DNA of 64,000 nucleotides from Liolophura sinensis (Eukaryota; Mollusca; Polyplacophora; Chitonida; Chitonidae), in contig NW_027017954.1 of NCBI RefSeq assembly GCF_032854445.1, positions 1-64,000 of the forward strand, read 5' to 3'. Both the position numbers and the translations under genes were made by a program. Numbering within the stretch: the first letter of the stretch is position 1; every line of letters starts with the position of its first letter. The notes under the pieces are model-generated. The model searched no databases, was not told where the DNA came from, and saw only the letters and a list, made by a program, of their open reading frames with translations. Below are positions 35,101 to 47,100 of the stretch, in pieces.

Positions 35101-38100
35101 ATAAACACCACTTTTGAGTTCTTCATCTGAATCAAACATTTTATACTTTTGCACTAATCACGCAGATTACGTATGAAATATAAATTATCCATTGTTGAAA
35201 AACAAATGATCGAGGGTGTATAGGAAATCTAACACCTTCATTCTTTGTTTCTTAAATTCGCAAAGAGTAGAATATCTCATAAGTACATATGGCCAAAGTG
35301 TGCAGGATCTGTGAAAAGTCATAATGATGTGCACTAATTCCACTCAAAAATAAACCATAAATATTTCAGATTCGCGATATCTTTTAAACTAGGATGCAAG
35401 TAAAATGAATATTGATTAAGTTTCCGCGTCTAGAATAATGTCTTGTCTTTCTAGCATCAATGATGCCTGTTTTCATGGCTCCGTGTTAATTCCTTTCTCT
35501 ATATACGCATTCTTCTTATTTACAGGGGTGGGGGGTGGGGGCTCCGTGGCTCAGTTGGTTAGCGGGATAACGCAGCGTAATGACCCAGTAGTCTCTCACC
35601 AATGCGGTCGCTGTGAGTTCAAGTCCAGCTCATGCTGGTTTTCTCTCCGGCAGTAACTGGGAAGGTCTTGCAGCAACTTGCGGATGGTCGTGGGTTTCCA
35701 CCCACCATAATGCTGACCGCCGTCGTATGAGTGAAATACTCTTGAGTACGGCGTAAAACACCAATCAAATAAAAAAAATATTATTTTCGGGAGGGAACGA
35801 ATTAAACTTTCTTTTGCAGATTGATCTTGCGCTTTTGGACGTCGATTATGGTTGAAAATTGACATGAAAATGTTTGCTTTCCAAAAGAAGAACACATGCG
35901 CAGTTGATATTAATCCTGACGTGATTCAAGACACGTTCTGTGTTAGATCGGGATTGATAGCACCCAGACTTCATTTAAAACCTATGTCCATGTGGTTGTA
36001 AAGTATAGTACGGCATGGCATGACCTCAGCGGTGTCAGTCCTTTAGTTGAATTGTGGTAGTTACCGGCGACATTGTCTCTCAAAAGGCACAGCCAAGTCT
36101 TTAAATCTTTTTCAAGGTAAACCTTCAAAGTGCGCATGCCCGTTATTAAAGAAGCGATCTTGTCAAGAGTTGGGATATCTGTTGTGGAGTACTTTTTGCC
36201 TAATGATTTGATTCTACCTGTTGTACGCATGCGTGTCTTGGAACAGTGCTGGGATTGGACGCACGGGAACGTTCATAGCTCTGGATTACCTGATCAATCA
36301 GGCTAAAGAAGAGAATGTGGTGAATGTGCCGGCCTGTGTGATGATTCTGAGACAGCAGCGGGTCAACATGGTGCAGACACAGGTACAATTACTCATAGAA
36401 AGACTGCAGATCTGGTTTGGAAATTCCAATCTCCTCTGAGTGTACTGATATACCACAGGAAACGTAATTGTGTAATATAATTAAGACATACAGCATAGAG
36501 AGAAAAAACAGAGCAGCGACGACAGTGTGATGCATGTAGCTGCCAAATGATCAGACGTATCCGGTGACATGTGACTTCTTGTCAATTTACCTGAGTTAGG
36601 GTATGTTCCCACACCACGGGAATGTTTTCTGAAGGCAATATCTGATCGCACTTAGGTCAAACTTTTTCTACCTTGCACATTATCTGTTATCATGATACTA
36701 CTTTTCTTCACATCACTTGTTAAAGTTGAAACAAGCATTGTGCATATGTCATCGAAACGATATTTACCTGCAAACATTACTTTTATTGAATGATGAGATA
36801 GAAAATAAAAACAATGCGTGATCGTCTCATTGTGCCAAATGTGTGATGGAATAAAACGGAATGACAAGTACTCATAAGATATAACATGTGGTTACATGAA
36901 TTTTGATCTGACAGGTGTATTCCGAAAGATGATTTAACATTATGCATTGCAGGAAAGTTCTGCTAAAGTATAAAAAAAATTGCCCTCATGTTTACCAGGA
37001 ACAGTACGAGTTTCTACACGCAGCCCTGGGAGAAGCCTTGGAATTCAGCGACAGTTCAATTCCATCTGTGAACTTTACCACCGTGTACTCTGACCTTTGC
37101 ACTGTCGACCCCGAGACCGGACAGTCCAAGATGGTAGCACAGTTTGAGGTCTGTTGCGAAAATAGAATAAGAAATATTTGCAAACTGTTGAGGCTACTAG
37201 AATTCTAAATTTACTGTCATTTATGCCACCGCTCCCACCATAATGCTGGCCACCATCGTATAAGTGAAATATTCTTCAGTACGGCGTAAAACAGCAATCA
37301 AATAAATACATAAAAAAATTAAGCCACCGTGGTATATAAAGTGAAATATTCGTGAATATGGCGTAAAAGTGTGGTCAAGCAAATATACAAATATTGGGAA
37401 TTACGTGGTACATTACACAGCTAGTCTATTCATGGCTACTGTGGGTCTGTGATGATATTGTTCTGTCCGACACCTCTTTACAAAGTGTTCAAATAAAACA
37501 TAACATTTTAAAATGGAAGTTATCGCCGTCCGTTTTAGGTCCTCCGGGAACTCTCACAACCCGCGAACAAGATGCAAGTGGAATCAGCCAGACATCCGGA
37601 CAACATTTCCAAGAACAGATACTCCAAAGTTTTAGCCCGTAAGTCTTTTGTGACAAAGCCTTATTTCGTCGACAGTTGAGGTACACTCTCAACACAACAG
37701 GGTTTGTATGTCGATATCAACTTCTGATTTAATAATGTGTTAGACACCGTTTCCATGTGCCCTCTAAACATCCTTGTAAAGTATGTGAAAACTCATAGCT
37801 CATCTCGCTGTTCAGCAGCGTATACCGTTAAGGTATCGTTATCAGAGAGGTCAATCTGCAAAGTAATGATTTGTTCAACTCTCAGACAGTAATAACCGAA
37901 CAGTTTTAAATAAATTAAATACATATAATAAAATAGTCTAATCTTAGACTAAATAGTAAAACATTTTTACAGCATATAAAACAATGTAGGTAACAACAAA
38001 ATATAGATTCCTTTGGAGATTAGAGCAGACACAACACCTTTCCAAACACACACAATCTCAGTAGGAAGTCTCAGCATATAGAGGTAGATCCACTGATTCT

Positions 38101-41100
38101 CGTGAATTCCTAGAGTGAAAGATAACACTGACATCCAGATGACAATCAGCAGTACTCAAGGCACAATGACAAATGCTTGGTATGCAACCTTCCTATCAGT
38201 CACAGACTCTACACTTGATTTTTGATCAGCGGAAATGCCCCAAATTTATATACATTTACAGTGAGCATCCAGAAAGATGGCTCGCCTTAAATGTGCTCGA
38301 GAGCAGGGTCGGCGTTCCCCGGTAAAGAGCTCAAACACCTACCTGGTTAGCATCAAGCCCCTGTAACTTCCCATTTCACATCATTCTTTTTCGTCAGTTG
38401 GTGCGATTAAGGGCTGTTTTTCTTTCCTTGTATTCAGAGTGTTACAACATTCTCCCCACGTTGTTCGTGGTTCTGTCTTTGGAATTTATGAAGTCTAAGC
38501 CTCAGGTACGTGAAGGAAAGCTGTAAACTGCGTAATATGTGTTGCAAATAACACGTTGTTGCAGCACAGCATCTTCGTTGGAGTAAACCTGTGATTGTTG
38601 TGTTTCAGTTGATAGCTGCAGGCCATACCTGTCCACGCCAGTGTCCGACTGTAACGACTACATCAATGCTGTGTATCTTCCGGTAAGGATCTCAGACGGG
38701 ACCCTACAGTGTGGTTTGTATGTTCGAAAGTGGAGAGGTAGTATTAACTGCAAGGTACTTTACCTAGATATTAATACGGTACACTAAGTTAAAACTAACA
38801 CCGTTTTATTAATCTTCTCTAGGCGTGGTAAAGAGTGTTGTGTGAGTGCTTGGGGTTTAACGTCGTACTTATCAATTTTTCAGTCATATGAAGACAAAGG
38901 AATCCTTAGAGTGCATGTAATGTGCCCCCTTGGTGCAGGACGGATTTCCACCGCTCTTTTATCTAGTGCTGCTTTACTGAGGCGCCTTACCGAAGGCAAG
39001 TAAACAGCCCCGCCCGAGCCATTATACTGATACGGATCAACAAGTTGTTGCATTGTCCCCTTCATGCTGGACGCCAAGCAAGGAAGTTACAACTTCCTCC
39101 TTTAAGGTCTTAGGTGTGACTCGACCCAGGATTGCCCCTGGAACTACCGCTCCCGTGGTAAAGAATAAGATTACATATAATTATGATTCCTTCTCATGAC
39201 AGAATAGCTGAAATGCCATTATCATTGGTCTTAATTTTTTCAAACTGATTAATTATTTACAACGTATTCATGTATTTGGTCGTTGTATAACGTTATGTTC
39301 ATTAGAGTGTCCGTGGTAAACCACCAACCTTTGACAGGGGCGGATGGACTTGCCAGTTATAGATATGTACAAGATACTGTTGGGACACAAGTGTTTTTCA
39401 TCCACTGGCTGCCTCCGTGGCTCACTTCGTTAGCGCGCTAGCGCAGCGTAATGGCCCATTAGCCTCTCACCAATACGGTCGTTGTGAGTTCTAGTCCAGC
39501 CCATGCTGGCTTCCTCTCCAGCCGTACGTGGGAAGCTTTTCCAGTAACTTGCAATTGTTCGTGGGTTTCCCCCGGGCAGTGCCCGGTTTCCTCCCACCAT
39601 AATGCTGACTGACGTCGTGTAAGTGAAATATTCTTGAATACGGCGTAAAACAACAATCAAATAAATAAATAAATTCATCGACTGTTAGGCCATTTTTTGC
39701 CCAGGCTCCTACAGTTGCGGGGGCATGGAATTGACCCACATCCACATTTTTGTAGAATGTATATCAAGTCCTAGGTAAAGGACTGATTCCATCGGTCACA
39801 TGAACCTAGGATTTATTCCATTGCCTCCACGACACTATACTCTATTTCACAAATACAACCTACCTCAAATATAATATATATAGCTGTCCTAGAATGTCAC
39901 ATATCCTAGTGAATGATAAGAAAACATCTTCAGCGCTCGGACATACCCCGTTTCCATTGATAATTTCATGCTTAAATCTGTTTAATGCAATTTTTAATTA
40001 GCAGCCTCGTTGATGTATGTGAAGTCGGCAACAAACACACCAAGATCTGGCCCAGGGATCATTAAGCGATCCTAGACTTAAGTCAAGATTTCAAATGACT
40101 TTAATATTGCTATTTGTAATGTAAGAAGATCCAAATATTGCTTGACAACGTTAATTCTCGATCAGTTTTTGTGCAATAAATTTCGGCAAATATAATGGAA
40201 AGGAACGCACCAGACTTAATGATTAAATTTTTGACTTGAGTCTAAGATAGGTTCGTGATAACTTCCAGAGGTCCTTACGTAGTGATTGATTTATTTATTT
40301 ATTTGATTGGTGTTTTACGCCGTTCTCAAAAATATTTCACTTATACGACAGCAGCCAGCATTATGGTGGGAGAAAACCGGGCAGGGCCCGAGGGAAACCC
40401 ATGACCATCTGTAAACCGGCCCGGATAACACAGTTGGTAGAGCGGCCGCTTCGGGACCGGTAGATCCAGGATCAATCCTTGATTGAGTCACACCTAAAAC
40501 TTTAAAAGAGGAAGTTGTAACTTCCTCGCTTGGCGTTCAACATGAAGGGGATAGTGCAACGAGTGGTTGACCCGTATCAGTATAATGGCTTGGGCGGGGC
40601 GGCTTACTTGCCTTCGGTAAGTCGTCTCAGTGAAGCAGCACTTCATAAAAATCCGTCCTGCTACAAGGAGGCACATTACACGTACATGCACCCTACGGAT
40701 TCCTTTGTCGTCATATGACTGAAAAATTGTTGAGTACGATGTTAAACCCCAAGCACTCTCTCACCCACTCACCATCTGTTAGTTGCTGGCAGAACTATTG
40801 ATGTGGCTGCCTGGAAACGTGTTCAAGTTCCACTTATTTGAAACTCACTAAATGGCCTCTGCCTTTAGTGTTTTCCCTGGACTCTCTGTTGTAAACAGTA
40901 GGAACCTGAATGGCGTATGACGTGTATGAGTTTACCCTTGGGAAATTACAGATGTTTGTGTATTTTTGGTTCAATGAAAATACCGGTTTTTACTTGTAGG
41001 GATACAAACAGAAGAGGGGTTTTATCCTAACTCAGACTCCTCTACCCAACACGGTCGTGGATTTCTGGCGTCTGGTCTATGATCACAAAGTCAGTACCAT

Positions 41101-44100
41101 CATCATGTTGGACCGCGTGAAAACAGGGATAAGGTAGGTAGTGTGTCAAATTGACCAGTTGTACAGAAAATGGAATACCCCATAACAGGGGTTAAGGTAT
41201 GTAGTTTCTCACATTGACCAGTTGTGCAGAAAATGGAATACCCCATAGCAGGGGATAAAGTAGGTAGTTTATCAAATTGAACTTATGCATATCATGGAAG
41301 TCCCCCACAACAGAGCATTAGGTACGTAGTTTGTCTCATTGACGACTTGTGCACATAACAGTTTAAGATAAGTAGTCTGTCACGTTGAATACTTGTGCAC
41401 ATAACGGAAGACGCCCAAAACAGGGGATAAGTTGGGTAGTCTATCACATTGACTACTTGTGCAGAAAATGAAAGGCTCCCAAAACAGGGAATAAGATAGG
41501 TACCCTGTCAAAGTGTCCACTTGTGCACATAACATGTTAAGATCAATAGTCTGTCACACTGACTACTTGTGCACATAACGGAAGACCCCCAAAACAAGAG
41601 ATAAGGTAGGTAGTCTGTCAAATTGACCACTTGTGAAAATAATGGAAGTCCCCAAAAACAGAGGATTAGATACGTAGTTTACCACATTGACCCCTTGTGC
41701 ACATTGCAGGATAAGATAAGTGGTCTTTTACAGTGACCACTTGTGCACATAACGGAAAACAGGGTTATAAGGTAGGTAATGTGTCACACTGAAAGAGGTG
41801 CAAATACTGGGAAATCCCAATAATGTAACAGGGAATAATGTAAAGAATGTGTCAGATTGGAAGTTGTGTAGATAATGGAAGACGCTCTAATCAAGGGATC
41901 CGCTTCGGTGCGGTAGATCCAGGGTAAATCCTGGATCCACTCACACCACATCAGCATAATGGCTCGGGTTTGGCACCTGACTTGCCATCGGTAAAGCAGG
42001 ACGCGTAGCGGTTATGTCGAAAAGTTTGACAAAACCTTAAGATCGTGAGCGACTGGCGGGGTCTCATCAGATTCAGTTTCGTTGCGCGTGGATCGACCGC
42101 GACTGGAGGCACCTGTGAGCAAATACTTATAGCAGCGTTAATGATGTAGGAGGCCCGTGTACACGGTGCATGGATGTATAATATATTATATACAATATAT
42201 AATATACCTTTCAGTTGTCTTTGCTGTGGAAATTTAAGGTTTCTTGGAAAATTCTCTTGTCCATTTATTCCAACTTTTCTACACTCCCCATGTACATCAT
42301 ATGCTTTGTACCTTGCAAGAGGTGTCGTACAAGCACAGTCTAAGCCTGCAAATATCGATAAGCTTATTTTCCAGCTCATCGGTCCACTTTATAATCGCCA
42401 TTTCCATAGTGCAACTCGTGCATTCCTGGGAGCAACTGTTACCAAGTGGACACAAGCACGTGTAGATCGACGGAACTTGGTACAACCGGATGCTTTGACT
42501 CGCGGAAAAGTCGAACTTGTTCAGTTCTGAGCAACTGCTGAGTCAGCAGTTGTCGGTGATCGCAAACGCGCGTAGATCGACCGTATGCCCCCAGTTGCTG
42601 CCAACTTCTCCTAGTTGCTTCCAGTTGCCAAAAACCCAGTTGCTCCCAGTCGGAAGGTCGACATACGCACGACTGAAGTCGTCTCACTGAAACTGCACCA
42701 GATAAAAGAGCGGTGGAAAACCGTCCTTCAACAAGGAGGCACATTACACGTACATGCACTCTAAGGACTCCTTCGTCATCATATGACTGAAAAAATGACT
42801 GTTAAGTACGACGTTAAACCCCTTTGCACTCACTCACTCACTCACCCACTCACTCTAAACAGGAGGTAAGTAAGAAATGTGTCACATTGAAAGTTGTGCA
42901 CATTATTGAAGGCCCCCAGAACAGAAGATAAGTAGGTAATGTGGCACATTAAAAGTTGTGCATATTATGGAAGGCCCCCAAAACAGAAAATAAGTAGGTA
43001 ATGTGTCACATTGAAAGTTGTGCACATTATGGAAGGCCCCCAAAACAGAAGATAAGTAGGTAATGTGGCACATTAAAAGTTGTGCATATTATGGAAGGCC
43101 CCAAAAACAGAAAATAAGTAGGTAATGTGTCACATTGAAAGTTGTGAACATTATGGAAGGCCCCCAAAACAGAAGATAAGTAGGTAATGTGTCACAATGA
43201 AAGTTGTGCACATTATGGAAGGCCCCCAAAACAGAAGATAAGTAGGTAATATGTCACATTGAAAGTTGTGCAGATAATGGAAAACCCAAAACAGGGAATA
43301 AGGTACGTAATGTGTCACATTGAAAGTTGTGCACATTATGGAAGGCCCCAAAACAGAAGATAAGTAGTCAATGTGTCCCATTGAAATTTGTGCAGATAAT
43401 GGAAAACCCAAAACAGGGAATAAGGTACGTAATGTGTCACAATGAAAGTTGTGCACATCATTGAAAGCCCACAAAACAAGAGACAAGGAGGTAATTTGTC
43501 ACAATGAAAGTTGTCCAGGCGATAGACCCCAACAGAGGGGATGAGGTGCATACATATAGGTAGTCTGTCACATTGACCACAAAGTGTTACATACAATGCT
43601 GAGAATATTCTGAGTGTGTGACTATCGAGAATTACAAGGCAGCGAAAAAGTGCGCGCGGCAAACTGTTATTTGGTTTATTATACATTCAATAACAGTTCA
43701 GTCTGTCGAACACCCGAGGTGTTCACTCAACTGAACCCTAGCATCAGGACATTTCAGATTGCTTATCCTCCAATATTTCCAGTTCCATTATGGCAATAAG
43801 CGCTATTTGGAATTAGTTCGAGATCAGTTGGCTTTCCCAAATTCGGCACACGTAAAACTGTCTCTGTACTTCATATTTTATGCGTGAGTGAGAAAGTACT
43901 CACTTCGGGTACCCAAGTTTCTCCCACCCATAAAACCTTTCCCCTGATACAAGTGTACATTGGTGTAAAACTCCTGGCCCCAGGATCACGAAGCAATCTT
44001 AGACTTAAATTAAAATTTTAACTAATTAAATTTGATATGTTCCTTTCCATTATTTTAGCTGATATTTGTTTTACAATAACTTAGCCATAATTTACGTTGT

Positions 44101-47100
44101 CAAGCAATAGTTTGTCCTTGGTACGTTGGAAATAAAAATTAAAAAAAATAAAAAGTGATTTGAACATTTGACTTAAATCTAGGATCGCTTAATGATGTCG
44201 TGGCCAGTAACAATCTGCAGATTACATCATGCAATAAAAAGTCAAATATACAATACATAAAGTTATTATACTTTATTTTTTTGCGCACAGAATGTTGGGG
44301 TGTATTGGACAGATAAGAAGGAAACGTTTAACCCGTTCGAGGTGGAGGTGACAGATGTTGACCAGAGAGTGGAATTCTCCACTTGGACTTACGAACTGAG
44401 CCACAAAGACAAGGTAAAGCCCTTCTATACTTTTGAGTATGTGAAACAAAGGCAATTATTTCTGAGTACTTTAATTCAGAGATGAAAAGAAAAATGTCTG
44501 TTATCTTAGTGATATATTAGTTGCTATTTTTCATGACTGAAAGTTCATATTCTGGATCTGGGCATCGAAACTGATATTCCAACATCACCCCTCCACACTT
44601 CCAAATAAAATGGTGGTTCCGGGTCAACAACCTTAAAACCAATTCCAAAAGAACCCTCAACACAATCTACAAAGGTCATTGTCCATGTACTAAGTCCGAC
44701 ATTTGGACGGGTTCATGAAAAGAGAAGCATATAACGGTTTTTGAATAGTAATGGAAAGACCCAAAGATCCAGATCTTCTACTATGCCAGTTTATCGGTTT
44801 TTGATAGTCAATATATATCTCGGTTGCGCTTTTAGCGCTAGTGTTCAAGCCCGAACTGAACGTCTCCGTTGAACTAAGTGTACGATCTTCACGTACGTAC
44901 TGTACTGTACTGTGCAAAAGGTTGAAAGAATCAGTTAATACGCGTGCGACGTTTTTAAAAAGCAAAAAAACAAGAAACAAAACGGGGCCTCCGTGGCCGT
45001 GGTAGTTATCGCACCAGCACGGCGCATTGATCCAGAAGCCTCTCTCCAATTCAGTCGCTGTGAGTTCAAGTCCAGAACATCTTGGCTTCATATCTTTAGG
45101 TACCTGGGAAGGTCTGCCAACATTCAGTGGTTGTTCGTGGGTTTTCCTCGGCTTCTGTCTGGCTTCTGTCCGGTTTCCTCCCACCATCGTATTGTGAAAT
45201 ATTCTTGAATACGGCGCAAAACGCCAAGCAAATAAATAAATCAAACAAAACAAAAGCGCTGGCGGTGCACATCTAACTGTAATAACACCTTTATTTAAAG
45301 AAAGAAGAATGACTCATGTCTTGTCACAAGCTGCGACGCATGCACATAACTCGCCCTAGAACAGGAAGAATACTAACTCCAACAACAGCTTGAACACACT
45401 TCACCAACACAAATGCGCGTTGCAGCTGAAAATAGAGAATAGAAATTGATCATCCCCATGTAAAAAATTTTGTCGATTTTTACTTTCGGTCACAGGGCAA
45501 ATTTGGGCTAGACATTATGGACTGATCACATCAGAATAAAAAGCGAACCCTTCATAAGAATGTCTCATAATGTAACCAAGAAAATTGGTTCATAACAACA
45601 CATATAAAACATGACCAATCACCACAACCTTTAAACCAGTGGGATGTTATAACCCTATACAAAAAAGAATTCTATTGTTTTGGCACAGCAACGCTGTGGT
45701 TAAATTCAAAATCGATTCTTTTCTTTGTCGAGCGCTTTTTTGTCCTAGTTTTTTTAAAAATACGCGTAAAATCTGAAGCATATCACTTCGTGTCCAGTAT
45801 ATAGCGAAACTACGACTATCAGCCTATAGTGTAGCAGCTGTTGGACGTTGGACGAAATGGACGATCAGGGTCAATAATCGCATGGCCCATTCCCAAAAGG
45901 ACACAAACACAAACCACCAACAAACTAAGAAAGTATACATAATATACCAAAATAGGACGCAATCACGCAAAGAAAAGCAGTCAGCAGTTTCCAACGATCA
46001 TGGAAAGGCGAAAGGAATTTCACTGGCAAAGAGGCCATTCAAAACACAATAACCTAGCGCTAGATCACGCCAAGTGTGTATTCAATCTCATTCACCGACA
46101 GGGATTTTCCCGAAATGTCATTCCTCATTTGTTTATTGATATGATTGGTGTTTTACGCCGTACTCAAGAATATTTCACTTATATGACGCCGGCCAGCATT
46201 ATGGTGGTAGGAAAACGGACAAAGCCCAGGGGATACCCACGATAAAGAATGGTACAGATATAAGTCCGATCAGTGGTGTCATGTTAGTACAGGAAAAACT
46301 GAGTCTATAATTCATTATAATTTATGTTATTATGTTTATAATAAAAATAATGCATGTGACACGGAGATAGACTCAGCCCAGGCTGATCTTCCCTGAGACT
46401 CTCGGAGGGAAAGGAAGTAATATAAATGGTAATAAATCTAAGCTATGTTTGTTGGAAAACAAACAAGTTAGGTAATATAATACATTTCACACGGCAAGTT
46501 ATTCAAATGACAAACTATTCACACAGACATGAAAACACTATTCAAAAGGGCAAAAAGTAAAATGACTTGTACCTATATAAGTGGTATGCACGACAAATTA
46601 CAGGTGACTGGCATGACTGAAGCAGTGAACACAGGATAGTGGGAGGTCATTACTGACTCCTCCCTGCACTCACAGCATAAAGAAACCTGCGTTGTACATC
46701 ACAAGAGGGAAAGTGTGTATTTTACACACCTTAAATGCAGAGTCTTCCTGAGCGTTCTACATTATCCTGATGAATACTGTAAATTTTATTTATGATCGAA
46801 TTTGATGAATATTTCCAGAAAGCACCTCAGCCCATCAAACAATTCCGCTGCCCATTTTTCACGAGTGAACCAACACTGGAGACTATACCAACGCTTTTGA
46901 CTGTACTGCAGAGTGTTGACATGTGGCGAGTTAAGGCTGGCGACGGACCTGTACTGGTTCATTGCAGGTTAGCTAAGCATTACTCGTATATGATGTGTGT
47001 CAATAGAGCTCTTCTATGGTAGACAGCTGCCCGCTGCCATTGTACACTCTCTTCTATAACATGCAAAATTATGCATTCTCACTCCAGAGAAATATAGCGG

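Noticed and set aside
41951-42530. Overlapping long frames on both strands
   Set aside because: They lie inside an unrecognised insertion within a SINE, and each covers both element and host-like DNA.
41105-43595. CRISPR-like spacing of short repeats
   Set aside because: Units are directly adjacent minisatellite copies with diverged interiors in an animal gene; there are no unique spacers or cas genes.
44690-45253. 187-codon minus-strand frame
   Set aside because: Its first third is antisense to a family 1 SINE and the rest has no recognisable features.
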